A stretch of 64,000 nucleotides of DNA. It comes from Amaricoccus sp047275745 (GTDB taxonomy: Bacteria; Pseudomonadota; Alphaproteobacteria; Rhodobacterales; Rhodobacteraceae). Under the pieces are notes generated by a model. That model saw nothing but the letters and a program-made list of their open reading frames with translations. It did no database searches and was not told the origin of the DNA. The position numbers and the translations under genes are program-made. The stretch covers positions 1 to 64,000 of the forward strand of contig NZ_JBKQWU010000008.1 of assembly GCF_047275745.1 (NCBI RefSeq), read 5' to 3'. Within the stretch, counting starts at the first letter, position 1; each line of letters begins with the position of its first letter. Shown here piece by piece: positions 8,887-18,300 of the stretch.

Positions 8887-9247
8887 CTGGTCCCCTCGTC
8901 TTATCGTTCGGCACGCGCCGGTGCCCTCGAAAGGGCGGAAGGCGTGCCAATGGCGAGGCCATAGGCTGAATTCAGGGCAGGCAGTAGGAGATTTCGCTCC
9001 GCGCCGAGGGCATCTTCGCGGAACTGCCGCGATCGCAGGCAATCCAACGGGCACTTGGTTCAATCTGCGCAATTATTAATCAGATACGATCCGCGTCGAG
9101 CGGAACGACTCGGGTGTTCCGCGCCGGCGCGCGCGGTAACTCCGGCGGTAACCTTGGCTGCAACTTCGCCGGCAAAGCGCTGGCGCGGCCGGTCGTTTGC
9201 CTGTACCTTCGCGAAAAACATCGAGCAGGCAGAACGAGGCACCCCCG
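8887..9247. other. Divergent intergenic region glnK / PBP
   Basis: 361 bases between divergent genes. Besides the -24/-12-like element it holds a CTGAATTCAG palindrome at 8966-8975. I see no other gene; the open frames here are high-GC shadows without Shine-Dalgarno sites. Confidence 0.5.
8934..8949 (-). promoter_or_regulatory. Possible sigma-54 promoter for glnK-amtB
   Basis: On the minus strand, TGGCAC is followed after five bases by CCGC, so the invariant GG and GC doublets are ten bases apart as in -24/-12 promoters (consensus TGGCAC-N5-TTGC). It starts about 60 bases before the glnK start codon. The -12 element is imperfect and I did not find a clear NtrC site. Confidence 0.5.
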
Positions 9248-11245
9248 ATGGGGAAGAGACGGAGCGGGGCGAAGCCCCGGCTTGGCCGCACCGAGCGCAT
9301 GCTGCGCGGCGCCTTCACCGGCGTCTTCGGCTGGATCTGGTGGATCGGGCTCAGGATGGCTGTCCTTTTCGGACTCATCCTCGCGGTCAGTACGGCATAT
9401 TACCTGAACAAGCTGCCTCCGCTCGACGACCTGCTCGACGGCCGCGACCGGGGTTCGGTGACGCTGCTCGACGAACAGGATTCGGTCTTCGCCTGGCGCG
9501 GCCAGCAACTCGGACTGCTGCGCGCCGAGGATGCCTCGCCGCATCTCGTCAACGCGATCGTCGCGACCGAGGACCGGCGCTTCTACTGGCATTTCGGCAT
9601 CGACATCAAAGGCACGCTGCGCGCCCTTCTCGTCAACGCGCGCGCCGGAACCACGGTGCAGGGCGGCTCCTCGATCACGCAGCAGGTCGCGAAGCTGCTC
9701 TATTTCGACAACAGCCGCACGCTGGAGCGCAAGATCAAGGAGATCCCCGCCGCGATCGCGCTCGACCTGAAGTTCTCGAAGGAGGAGATCCTCTCGATCT
9801 ACCTCAACCGCGCCTATCTCGGCGCCGGCGCGACCGGATTCGAGGCGGCGTCGCAGCGGTATTTCGGCAAGTCCGCCCGCGATGTCACACCCTCCGAGGC
9901 GGCGATGCTCGCCGGCCTGCTCCGCGCGCCCTCGCGTTTCGCGCCGACGCACAACCTGAACGCGGCCCAGGAGCGCGCGGGCGTGATCGTCGGGCTGATG
10001 GAGGATCAGGGCTATCTGACGACGGCGCAGGCGGAAGCGGCGCGCGCGCGCCCCGCCGTCCTGTCGCGCGCCGCCGCGGCGCGGGCCGGCGGTGAATTCG
10101 CCGACTGGATCATGTCGAGCGGCCCGGATTTCCTGACCCGCCGCACCACCGAGGACATCGAGGTCCTTACCACCTTCGACCCGCGCATCCAGAAGGCGGC
10201 CGAGGAGGCGCTGTCCTACGTCTTCAAGAACAAGGTGCGCGAGGGCTCCAACGCGCAGGCGGCGATCGTCGTCATGTCGCCGGACGGCGCGGTGCGGGGC
10301 ATGGTCGGCGGCCGCGATCTGGGCGGCAGCGACGGGCAGTTCAACCGCGCGACCCAGGCGCTGCGCCAGACCGGCTCGCTCTTCAAGACCTTCGTCTTCG
10401 CCTCGGCGCTCCAGAACGGGGCGAGCCCCAACGACACGATCCTCGACGCGCCGCTCACGATCAACGTGCCGGGCTCGGGCCCCTGGTCGCCGCAGAACTA
10501 TACCCGCGACTACAAGGGGACGATCTCGCTCGCCGATGCCTATGCGAATTCGATCAACACGGCGACGATCCGCCTCGCCGAGATCACCGGCCGCGCCCGG
10601 GTGCGCGCGGTCGCGGAGGATCTCGGCGTCTTCTCCCCGATCGCCGAGGGCCCGGCGCTCGCGCTCGGCACCTCCGAGGCGACGCTGCTCGAGATGACCG
10701 GCGCCTATGCCGGCATCCTGAACAAGGGCGTGCGCGCCAAACCCTATGGCATCCGCGAATTGCGGCTGAGATCGGACGGCACCCGCCTCATGGGCGCGGA
10801 TTCCGGCATGCCGGTCCGGGTTCTGGACGAAAGGGCCGCGGGCGAGATGGTCTGGATGATGCGCAACGTGGTCGAGCACGGTACCGGAACACGCGCGAGC
10901 CTCGGTGAACGGCCAGCGGCCGGCAAGACCGGCACCACGCAGGCGGCGCGGGATGCCTGGTTCATCGGCTTCACCCGGGACTACGTGACCGGGGTCTGGA
11001 TGGGCTACGACAACAACACACCCCTGAAGGGTGTCTCGGGCGGCGGCCTGCCGGCCGACATCTGGCGCGAGACCATGCTGCGGGTCGAGGACGGCCTGCC
11101 GATGCGCCCGCTGCCGGAACTGGAGCCCCGCGCCCCGCTCCCGGTGCCGAACCTGCCCAGCCCGTCGCAGATGGTCGAGAATGTCGGGCAGACCGTGCAA
11201 TCCGTGGTTCGCGACGTGCTCGGAGGGCTTTTCGGGAGCAACTGA
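9248..11245 (+). CDS. Bifunctional penicillin-binding protein (PBP1A family)
   Basis: 665-residue class A PBP that polymerises and cross-links peptidoglycan in the periplasm. A basic cytoplasmic tail and one N-terminal membrane span (about residues 32-50) precede the GT51 transglycosylase domain with ATEDRRFYWHFGID (catalytic Glu) and GGSSITQQ near residues 98-145. The transpeptidase domain has the SxxK motif SLFK near residue 376, SIN near 437 and KTGT near 558. It ends soon after the transpeptidase fold, without the OB-domain insertion of E. coli PBP1A. ATG at 9248. Apparently monocistronic. Confidence 0.93.
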   Translation: MGKRRSGAKPRLGRTERMLRGAFTGVFGWIWWIGLRMAVLFGLILAVSTAYYLNKLPPLDDLLDGRDRGSVTLLDEQDSVFAWRGQQLGLLRAEDASPHLVNAIVATEDRRFYWHFGIDIKGTLRALLVNARAGTTVQGGSSITQQVAKLLYFDNSRTLERKIKEIPAAIALDLKFSKEEILSIYLNRAYLGAGATGFEAASQRYFGKSARDVTPSEAAMLAGLLRAPSRFAPTHNLNAAQERAGVIVGLMEDQGYLTTAQAEAARARPAVLSRAAAARAGGEFADWIMSSGPDFLTRRTTEDIEVLTTFDPRIQKAAEEALSYVFKNKVREGSNAQAAIVVMSPDGAVRGMVGGRDLGGSDGQFNRATQALRQTGSLFKTFVFASALQNGASPNDTILDAPLTINVPGSGPWSPQNYTRDYKGTISLADAYANSINTATIRLAEITGRARVRAVAEDLGVFSPIAEGPALALGTSEATLLEMTGAYAGILNKGVRAKPYGIRELRLRSDGTRLMGADSGMPVRVLDERAAGEMVWMMRNVVEHGTGTRASLGERPAAGKTGTTQAARDAWFIGFTRDYVTGVWMGYDNNTPLKGVSGGGLPADIWRETMLRVEDGLPMRPLPELEPRAPLPVPNLPSPSQMVENVGQTVQSVVRDVLGGLFGSN

Positions 11246-11346
11246 CGAGGAAAACCGGGGACCGACGCGTTTCCGGTGAACAAAGCGCGCTTGATGCGGG
11301 CATAACCATCTCATAAACCGCAGCCATCATTACCAGGGGGGCGAGG

Positions 11347-12174
11347 ATGCCGGAGGGACTCATGCGCGGGAAACGGGGCCTGATCATGGGCCTCGCCAAT
11401 GACAAGTCCATCGCCTGGGGCATCGCGCAGGCCTGCCACGAGGCCGGGGCGGAACTTGCCTTCACCTATCAGGGAGAGGCGCTCGGCAAGCGCGTCCGTC
11501 CGCTCGCCGAGAGTCTCAGCTCCGGGATCGTGCTGCCCTGCGACGTGGCCGACGAGGCTTCGGTCGATGCGACCTTCGCCGCGCTCGGGGAGAGCTGGGA
11601 CGGGCTCGACTTCATCGTCCATGCGATCGGCTTCTCCGACAAGAACGAGCTGCGCGGCAGCTACACCGAGATGACGACCGCGGCGAACTTCACCCAGACG
11701 ATGCTGATCTCGGTCTATTCCTTCACCGCGGTCGTGCGCCGGGCGGCGGCGATGATGAAGGACGGCGGGTCCTGCCTGACGCTGACCTATTACGGCGCCG
11801 AGAAGGTCATGCCGCATTACAACGTCATGGGCGTCGCCAAGGCCGCGCTGGAGGCGAGCGTCAAGTACATGGCGATGGACCTCGGGCCGAGGAACATCCG
11901 GGTCAACGCGCTCTCGGCCGGGCCGATCAAGACGCTGGCGGCCTCGGGCATCGGCGATTTCCGCTACATCATGAAGTGGAACGAGCTGAACTCGCCGCTG
12001 CGCCGCAACGTCACCCAGGCCGACGTGGGCAAGTCCGCGCTCTATCTCCTGTCGGACCTCTCGTCGGGCGTGACGGGCGAGAACCTGCACGTCGACGCGG
12101 GCTACCACGTCGTCGGCATGAAGGCCGAGGACGCGCCGGACATCGACGTGGTGTCGGGCCGCAGGGAGGCGTGA
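11347..12174 (+). CDS. fabI: Enoyl-[acyl-carrier-protein] reductase (NADH)
   Basis: 275-residue FabI, the last reductive step of each fatty-acid elongation cycle and the target of triclosan. The N-terminal GKRGLIMGLANDKSIAWGIA is the FabI cofactor signature, and the catalytic Tyr158-x6-Lys165 pair lies in YNVMGVAKAALE. It is an atypical SDR with the longer Tyr-Lys spacing of FabI. A purine-rich SD (GGGGGCGAGG) sits just before the ATG at 11347; an ATG at 11362 would remove only five residues. Six bases separate it from the gpt start. Confidence 0.95.
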   Translation: MPEGLMRGKRGLIMGLANDKSIAWGIAQACHEAGAELAFTYQGEALGKRVRPLAESLSSGIVLPCDVADEASVDATFAALGESWDGLDFIVHAIGFSDKNELRGSYTEMTTAANFTQTMLISVYSFTAVVRRAAAMMKDGGSCLTLTYYGAEKVMPHYNVMGVAKAALEASVKYMAMDLGPRNIRVNALSAGPIKTLAASGIGDFRYIMKWNELNSPLRRNVTQADVGKSALYLLSDLSSGVTGENLHVDAGYHVVGMKAEDAPDIDVVSGRREA

Positions 12175-12179
12175 CCGCG

Positions 12180-12680
12180 ATGAGCGACCGGCTCCCGCAC
12201 GAGAAGGGGTTCCACGTCAGCTGGGACCAAGTGCATCGCGACAGCCGCGCGCTGGCCTGGCGGCTCGACAGGCAGGGACCGGAGGGCGGCGAGTGGCGCG
12301 CGATCGTCGCGATCACGCGGGGCGGCCTCGCGCCGGCGATGATCATCGCGCGCGAACTCGACATCCGCCTCGTCGATACGATCAGCGTCAAATCCTACAA
12401 CTGGCAGGAACAGGCGCCGGCCTCGGTCCTGAAAGCCCCCGACCCCGATCTGATGCGCGACGGCGAGGGGATTCTGGTCATCGACGATCTCGTGGACACG
12501 GGCAAGACGCTGGAACTCGTCCGCGATCTCTACCCGAAGGCGCATTTCGCCACGGTCTACGCGAAGCCGCAGGGCCGCCCGCTGGTCGATACCTATATCA
12601 CCGAGGTGAGCCAGGACACCTGGATCTTCTTCCCCTGGGACATGGCGCTCCAGTATGTGGAGCCGTTCCGCGGGAGCTAG
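12180..12680 (+). CDS. gpt: Xanthine phosphoribosyltransferase
   Basis: 166-residue type I phosphoribosyltransferase that salvages xanthine and guanine to the nucleotides with PRPP. The N-terminal HEKGFHVSWDQVHRDSRALAWRL resembles alphaproteobacterial Gpt proteins. The PRPP loop VIDDLVDTGKT lies near residues 100-110, and the C-terminal WIFFPWDMALQ is family-typical. Start ATG at 12180, five bases past fabI, so probably co-transcribed with it. An upstream in-frame extension inside fabI is a shadow. Confidence 0.93.
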   Translation: MSDRLPHEKGFHVSWDQVHRDSRALAWRLDRQGPEGGEWRAIVAITRGGLAPAMIIARELDIRLVDTISVKSYNWQEQAPASVLKAPDPDLMRDGEGILVIDDLVDTGKTLELVRDLYPKAHFATVYAKPQGRPLVDTYITEVSQDTWIFFPWDMALQYVEPFRGS

Positions 12681-12799
12681 CCGCTCCGCCGGATGCCGCC
12701 AGCCCGGCCCCTGCGCCGCGAGATCGTGATCCGTTCGCGGCTTCGGTTCCGAACCGGCGAACAATCGCGGTTCGGCGGACCGGACAGTTTCGCCGAATC

Positions 12800-12829
12800 T
12801 TGCATTTTGACAGGATATTCGCCTATTGT
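12800..12829 (+). promoter_or_regulatory. Possible promoter of the SorC-type regulator gene
   Basis: TTGCAT (12800-12805), an 18-base spacer and TATTGT (12824-12829) resemble a sigma-70 promoter 24 bases before the regulator ATG. Nearby TTGACA at 12807 has no good -10 partner. CGAAT and ATTCG half-sites flank the spacer. Confidence 0.35.
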
Positions 12830-12852
12830 TCCTCACTCACGGGGAGGAAGCG

Positions 12853-13809
12853 ATGTCGCGACAGCGCATATCGTCGAGCAGGCTCGACGACGCCGCGCGC
12901 GCCGGCTGGCTGTACTATATCGCCGGGAAGACGCAGGACGAGATCGCAACGCATATGGGGATCTCGCGCCAGGCGGCGCAGCGGCTCGTTTCGCTCGCGA
13001 TGTCCGAGCGGCTGGTGCGCGTCTGGATGGAACATCCGATCGCCCGCGGCCTCGATCTGGCGGCGCGGCTTCGCGACAGGTTCGGCCTCGTCCAGGTCGA
13101 GGTGGTTCCGACCGATCCGGGGTCCGAGGGCGGCACCGCCGGGCTCGCCGAGGCCGGCGCCTCCGAGATCACCCGCTGGCTGAAGCAGGAGCGGCCGATC
13201 GTGATGGCGGTCGGCACCGGGCGCACGCTCAAGGCGGCGGTCGATCACCTGCCGCCGATCAGCTGCCCCATGCACCGGATCGTCTCCCTGACCGGGAACA
13301 TCGGGCCTGACGGCTCGGCGGCCTATTACAACGTGATCTTCTCAATGGCCGAGGCGGTCGATGCCCGGCACTACCCGATGCCGCTGCCCGTCTTCCTCGG
13401 CGGTCCCGAGGAACGGACCCTGATGCACGGGCTCGGCATGATCCGCACGACCATGGACCTCGCCGCCGCCGCCGACGTGGCCTTCGTCGGCGTGGGCGAG
13501 ATGGACGAACGCGCGCCCCTACTGCTCGACGGCTTCCTGACCGAGGCGAAACTCTCCGAGATGCGCGCCGCCGGGGCGAAAGGCGAGATCTGCGGCTGGA
13601 TCTATGACGCCGATGGCGCATTATTGAAAGGGGGCCCCGGCGCGGAGACCGCGAGCGCGCCGATCCCCGACCGGAACCGCGCCCGCGTCATCGCGCTCGC
13701 CAAGGGTCCGCGCAAGGTTGGTCCGCTCGCGGCGGCGATACGGGGACGGCTGATCAACGGACTGATCACGGACGAAACCACCGCCGAGGCGCTGCTGCGC
13801 GGCGCCTGA
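12853..13809 (+). CDS. SorC/DeoR-family sugar-binding transcriptional regulator
   Basis: 318-residue regulator with an N-terminal winged or simple helix-turn-helix (AGKTQDEIATHMGISRQAAQRLVSLA, about residues 25-50) and a C-terminal sugar-phosphate-isomerase-like ligand domain (PF04198, about residues 60-315; GTGRTLKAAVDHLP and SLTGNIGPDG motifs). The ATG at 12853 is chosen for the GGGAGGA just upstream. It directly precedes the polyol operon and is very likely its regulator, sensing a polyol or a downstream sugar or its phosphate. The palindromes at 13903-13938 and 14121-14136 are candidate sites. Confidence 0.9.
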   Translation: MSRQRISSSRLDDAARAGWLYYIAGKTQDEIATHMGISRQAAQRLVSLAMSERLVRVWMEHPIARGLDLAARLRDRFGLVQVEVVPTDPGSEGGTAGLAEAGASEITRWLKQERPIVMAVGTGRTLKAAVDHLPPISCPMHRIVSLTGNIGPDGSAAYYNVIFSMAEAVDARHYPMPLPVFLGGPEERTLMHGLGMIRTTMDLAAAADVAFVGVGEMDERAPLLLDGFLTEAKLSEMRAAGAKGEICGWIYDADGALLKGGPGAETASAPIPDRNRARVIALAKGPRKVGPLAAAIRGRLINGLITDETTAEALLRGA

Positions 13810-13875
13810 GCACGGGGCGCGCTCGCAGCCTCCAGTAAATATTTGCTCGATCGACGGGCGAATGCTCGATTCCTG

Positions 13876-13904
13876 TTGACAGGCGCCGGATAAGGCGCGA
13901 CATT
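13876..13904 (+). promoter_or_regulatory. Weak TTGACA promoter candidate in the polyol control region
   Basis: TTGACA (13876-13881) is followed after 17 bases by GACATT, which keeps three of six -10 positions. Direct repeats TGCTCGAT lie just upstream at 13844-13851 and 13863-13870, 19 bases apart. It would drive the 37-codon ORF at 13956. Confidence 0.3.
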
Positions 13905-13938
13905 CTGACCAATCAGAAAGCCGAGCGAACAATGTTCG
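13903..13938. promoter_or_regulatory. Palindromic operator candidates of the polyol operon
   Basis: Two perfect inverted repeats sit side by side: TTCTGA-CCAA-TCAGAA (13903-13918) and CGAACA-A-TGTTCG (13926-13938). They lie between the weak upstream promoter and the small ORF, in the region where a SorC-family oligomer would be expected to bind. Confidence 0.5.
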
Positions 13939-13955
13939 GGCGATTGGGAGGATAC

Positions 13956-14069
13956 ATGCGAGTTTTCACGCTTCCGATGGGGGCGGAGTCCGCGTGCGCG
14001 TCGGACACTGCGCTGCCCTGTCATTCCCTGTCCAGATCATCGAGTTGTCAGCGGCTCACCCGCGCCTGA
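13956..14069 (+). CDS. Small ORF before the polyol operon (37 aa)
   Basis: A GGGAGGA ribosome site lies a few bases before an ATG that opens 37 codons, starting MRVFTLPMGAESACASD and ending at TGA 14067-14069. It has two Cys in the middle and Ser-rich C-terminal half, with no signal or family I recognise. Promoter-like TTGACA and two palindromes precede it. It may be a leader peptide, a real small protein, or the remnant of a displaced gene start. Confidence 0.3.
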   Translation: MRVFTLPMGAESACASDTALPCHSLSRSSSCQRLTRA

Positions 14070-14089
14070 CCGCACGGGCACGAATCCCG

Positions 14090-14118
14090 TTGACAGAAAT
14101 CATCACTCGCTGTATTAA
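14090..14118 (+). promoter_or_regulatory. Sigma-70 promoter of the polyol operon
   Basis: A perfect -35 box TTGACA (14090-14095) and TATTAA (14113-14118) are separated by exactly 17 bases. The start point would fall near 14125, about 50 bases before the binding-protein ATG. Confidence 0.8.
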
Positions 14119-14136
14119 AATTTTACGCGAGTAAAA
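14105..14136. promoter_or_regulatory. Operator candidate over the polyol start point
   Basis: TTTTAC-GCGA-GTAAAA (14121-14136) is a perfect palindrome at the predicted start point. ACTCGC (14105-14110) and GCGAGT (14127-14132) form a second inverted repeat around the -10 box. A repressor bound here would block the promoter. Confidence 0.5.
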
Positions 14137-14173
14137 AATAAACCTAACGAATGCACCACACGGAGGAGCGCGC

Positions 14174-15484
14174 ATGAGATATCGCCTCGAAATCCCGATC
14201 CTTGCCGCCTTGGGCACCTGCACCGCGCTGACCGGCGCGCTGGCTGGCGAGATCACCATCGCAACGGTCAACAACGGCGACATGATCCGGATGCAGGGGC
14301 TGACGTCGGAATTCACGGCGGCGCATCCCGATGTCACGGTGAACTGGGTGACGCTCGAGGAGAACACGCTGCGCGAGCGGGTGACGACCGACATCGCGAC
14401 CGGCGGCGGACAGTACGACATCCTGACCATCGGCAATTACGAAGTGCCGATCTGGGGCAAGCAGGGCTGGCTGGTGCCGCTCGAATTCGACGCCGACTAT
14501 GATGCCGACGACCTTCTGCCCGCGATCCGGGGCGGGCTCAGCGTCGATGACAAGCTCTACGCCGCGCCGTTCTACGGCGAGTCGGCGTTCCTCATGTACC
14601 GCACCGATCTCTTCGAGGCGGCCGGCCTCACCATGCCCGAGGAGCCGACCTGGGAGTTCATCGGCGAGGCGGCGCGCAAGATCACCGACGCCTCGAACGG
14701 CGTCGCGGGCATCTGCCTGCGCGGCAAGGCGGGCTGGGGCGAGAACATGGCGCTGATCGGCTCCATGGCCAACAGCTTCGGCGCGCGCTGGTTCGACGAG
14801 GAGTGGGCGCCGCAGTTCGACCAGCCGGAGTGGCAGGCGGCGCTGCAGTTCTACGCCGATCTGATGAAGGACGCCGGCGCGTCCGGCGCGTCCTCGGCCG
14901 GGTTCAACGAGAACCTGACCATGTTCCAGCAGGGCCGCTGCGGGATGTGGGTCGATGCGACCTCGGCGGGGTCCTTCGTCTCCAACCCCAATGACTCGAC
15001 CGTCGCCGACAAGGTCGCCTACACGATCTTCCCGAACAAGGAAGGCGTCGACAACCACGGCAACTGGCTCTGGTCCTGGAACCTCGCGATCCCGGCCTCG
15101 TCCAAGAACCAGGAAGACGCGAAGACCTTCATCACCTGGGCGACCAACAAGGCCTATACCGAGTTGGTGGCGGAGAAGGAGGGCTGGTCCAACGTGCCGC
15201 CGGGCACGCGTACCTCGCTCTACGAGAACCAGAACTATCTCGACGCGGCCGCCTTCGCGGGACCGACCAAGGCGGCGATGGACGCGGCCGACATCACCAA
15301 GCCGACGGTCCAGCCGGTGCCCTATACCGGCGGGCAGTTCGTCGCGATCCCGGAGTTCCAGTCGATCGGCACCACGGTCGGCCAGCTCTTCTCCGCGGTC
15401 GTCGCCGGACAGTCCTCCGTCGAGGACGCGCTGGCGCAGGCCCAGTCCTCGACTGAGCGCGAGATGCGCCGCGCCGGCTACTGA
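14174..15484 (+). CDS. smoE: Polyol ABC transporter, substrate-binding protein
   Basis: 436-residue periplasmic solute-binding protein (family 1 extracellular). A signal peptide with cleavage after ALA (about residue 24) is followed by EITIATVNNGDMIRMQGL. It resembles the sorbitol/mannitol-binding protein SmoE of Rhodobacter sphaeroides, and the gene order that follows is that of smoEFGK-smoS-mtlK. GGAGGAGC-like SD just upstream. First gene of the operon, behind the strong promoter. The ligand is inferred as sorbitol, mannitol or a related polyol. Confidence 0.9.
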   Translation: MRYRLEIPILAALGTCTALTGALAGEITIATVNNGDMIRMQGLTSEFTAAHPDVTVNWVTLEENTLRERVTTDIATGGGQYDILTIGNYEVPIWGKQGWLVPLEFDADYDADDLLPAIRGGLSVDDKLYAAPFYGESAFLMYRTDLFEAAGLTMPEEPTWEFIGEAARKITDASNGVAGICLRGKAGWGENMALIGSMANSFGARWFDEEWAPQFDQPEWQAALQFYADLMKDAGASGASSAGFNENLTMFQQGRCGMWVDATSAGSFVSNPNDSTVADKVAYTIFPNKEGVDNHGNWLWSWNLAIPASSKNQEDAKTFITWATNKAYTELVAEKEGWSNVPPGTRTSLYENQNYLDAAAFAGPTKAAMDAADITKPTVQPVPYTGGQFVAIPEFQSIGTTVGQLFSAVVAGQSSVEDALAQAQSSTEREMRRAGY

Positions 15485-15511
15485 GTACTCCCCCAAGGAG
15501 TAACACCTGCT

Positions 15512-15531
15512 GCCCGGGAATTCTCCCGGGC
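15512..15531 (+). other. Intercistronic stem-loop after the binding-protein gene
   Basis: GCCCGGGA (15512-15519) and TCCCGGGC (15524-15531) form a perfect eight-base stem with a four-base loop, 28 bases after the smoE stop. Such hairpins often protect the abundant binding-protein mRNA and lower expression of the downstream permease genes. The following CGGCCCTTTCCC is too weak for full termination. Confidence 0.6.
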
Positions 15532-15572
15532 GGCCCTTTCCCACAGCCCGTCCGTCCGCGAGGGAGTCCCCC

Positions 15573-16442
15573 ATGGCCACCCGGCAGACCGAATCCATCG
15601 CCCGCTTCATGCGGATGCCCGCGATCATCCTGCTTCTGATCTGGATGGCCGTACCGCTCGCGATGACGGTCTATTTCTCATTCCGCTACTACAATCTGCT
15701 CAATCCGGCCGCCGGCGGCTGGGCGGGCTTCGAGAACTATTCCTACTTCCTGAGTGATCCGGCCTTCTGGCAGGCGATCCGCAACACGCTCGCGATCGTG
15801 CTCGGCGTGCTCGCGATCACCGTGATCGGCGGCATTGCCATCGCAATGCTGATCGACCAGCCGATCTACGGACAGGGGATCGTGCGGATCCTGGTGATCT
15901 CGCCCTTCTTCGTCATGCCCCCGGTCGCCGCGCTCATATGGAAGAACATGATCCTGCACCCGGGCTATGGGGTCTTCGCCGATGTCTCGCGCTTCTTCGG
16001 CCTGCAGCCTGTGGACTGGTTCGCCGCCTTTCCGCTCTTCTCGATCATCATCATCGTCGCCTGGCAGTGGCTCCCGTTCGCGACGCTGATCCTGCTCACC
16101 TCGCTTCAGTCGCTCGACAGCGAGCAGAAGGAAGCCGCCGAGATGGACGGCGCCGGTATCCTCGCGCGCTTCTGGTATCTGACGCTGCCGCATATGGCGC
16201 GCGCGATCACCATCGTGGTGCTGATCCAGACGATCTTCCTGCTCGGTGTCTACGCGGAGATCCTCGTCACCACGAATGGCGGCCCGGGATATGCCTCGAC
16301 CAACCTGCCCTTCCTCATCTATCGCGCGGCGCTCCTCAATCAGGATGTCGGCGGCGCGGCGGCGGGCGGCGTGGTGGCGGTGATCCTCGCCAATATCGTC
16401 GCGATCTTCCTGATGCGCCTCGTCGGCAAGAACCTGGATTGA
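15573..16442 (+). CDS. smoF: Polyol ABC transporter permease (first)
   Basis: 289-residue inner-membrane permease of the MalF/UgpA type, with about six membrane spans and the cytoplasmic EAA loop near residues 190-215 (EAAEMDGAGILARFWYLTLP). It pairs with the next permease to form the channel of the importer. Start ATG 15573 with GAGGGAG upstream. Similar to SmoF of R. sphaeroides by context and pattern. Confidence 0.92.
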   Translation: MATRQTESIARFMRMPAIILLLIWMAVPLAMTVYFSFRYYNLLNPAAGGWAGFENYSYFLSDPAFWQAIRNTLAIVLGVLAITVIGGIAIAMLIDQPIYGQGIVRILVISPFFVMPPVAALIWKNMILHPGYGVFADVSRFFGLQPVDWFAAFPLFSIIIIVAWQWLPFATLILLTSLQSLDSEQKEAAEMDGAGILARFWYLTLPHMARAITIVVLIQTIFLLGVYAEILVTTNGGPGYASTNLPFLIYRAALLNQDVGGAAAGGVVAVILANIVAIFLMRLVGKNLD

Positions 16443-16451
16443 GGTGAAATC

Positions 16452-17276
16452 ATGGCACGCGCCGTAACAACCCGTACCAAGCTCGGCTTCACCGCCGCCG
16501 CCTGGATCGTCGCCCTGCTGATCTTCTTCCCGATCCTCTACACGATCATCACCTCGCTCAAGACCGAGCCGGAGGCGATCGCAGGGCTGGACCTCATCCC
16601 GTCCTTCACGCTGGAGAGCTACCGCGAGGTGCAGAACCAGCAGAACTACATCCGGCCGTTCATGAACTCGGTCATCCTCGCGGTCGGCTCGACAATTCTC
16701 GCCCTGATCGTCGCGATCCCCTGCGCCTGGGCGATGGCCTTCTCGCCCACGAAGCGCACCAAGGACGTGCTGATGTGGATGCTTTCGACCAAGATGATGC
16801 CGGCCGCCGCCGTGCTCGTCCCGATCTACCTGATCTTCCTCAGGACCGGGCTCATGGACACGCGCTTCGGCCTGACCGTGCTGTTGATGCTCATCAACCT
16901 GCCGATCGTGGTCTGGATGCTCTACACCTACTTCCGCGAGATCCCGGGCGAGATCCTGGAGGCGGCGCGGATGGACGGGGCCGGGCTCTGGGAGGAGATC
17001 TGGCACATCCTGACGCCGATGGCGGTGCCGGGCATCGCATCGACCCTGCTTCTCAACATCATCCTGGCCTGGAACGAGGCCTTCTGGACCATCCGCCTGA
17101 CGACCACGACGGCGGCGCCGCTGACGGCCTTCATCGCGAGCTTCTCGTCACCCCAGGGCCTGTTCTGGGCCAAGCTCTCGGCGGCCTCGGTCATGGCCAT
17201 CGCACCGATCCTGATCATGGGCTGGTTCAGCCAGAAACAGCTGGTGCGCGGCCTGACGTTCGGCGCGGTCAAGTAA
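16452..17276 (+). CDS. smoG: Polyol ABC transporter permease (second)
   Basis: 274-residue MalG/UgpE-type permease with about six spans and the EAA loop EAARMDGAGLWEEIWHILTP near residues 170-190. It is nine bases after the first permease with GAGGTGA as ribosome site. Together with SmoF, SmoK and SmoE it makes a carbohydrate-uptake-1 importer. Confidence 0.92.
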   Translation: MARAVTTRTKLGFTAAAWIVALLIFFPILYTIITSLKTEPEAIAGLDLIPSFTLESYREVQNQQNYIRPFMNSVILAVGSTILALIVAIPCAWAMAFSPTKRTKDVLMWMLSTKMMPAAAVLVPIYLIFLRTGLMDTRFGLTVLLMLINLPIVVWMLYTYFREIPGEILEAARMDGAGLWEEIWHILTPMAVPGIASTLLLNIILAWNEAFWTIRLTTTTAAPLTAFIASFSSPQGLFWAKLSAASVMAIAPILIMGWFSQKQLVRGLTFGAVK

Positions 17277-17295
17277 GAATCCGGAGGAATTTCAA

Positions 17296-18299
<1,004 letters not shown>

Positions 18300-18300
<1 letters not shown>

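Noticed and set aside
9080..11314. Long open frame antisense to the PBP gene (over 700 codons)
   Set aside because: It mirrors the GC-rich third-position pattern of the real gene, has Arg/Ala/Gly-rich composition, no ribosome site and no family features; the plus-strand PBP has all catalytic motifs.
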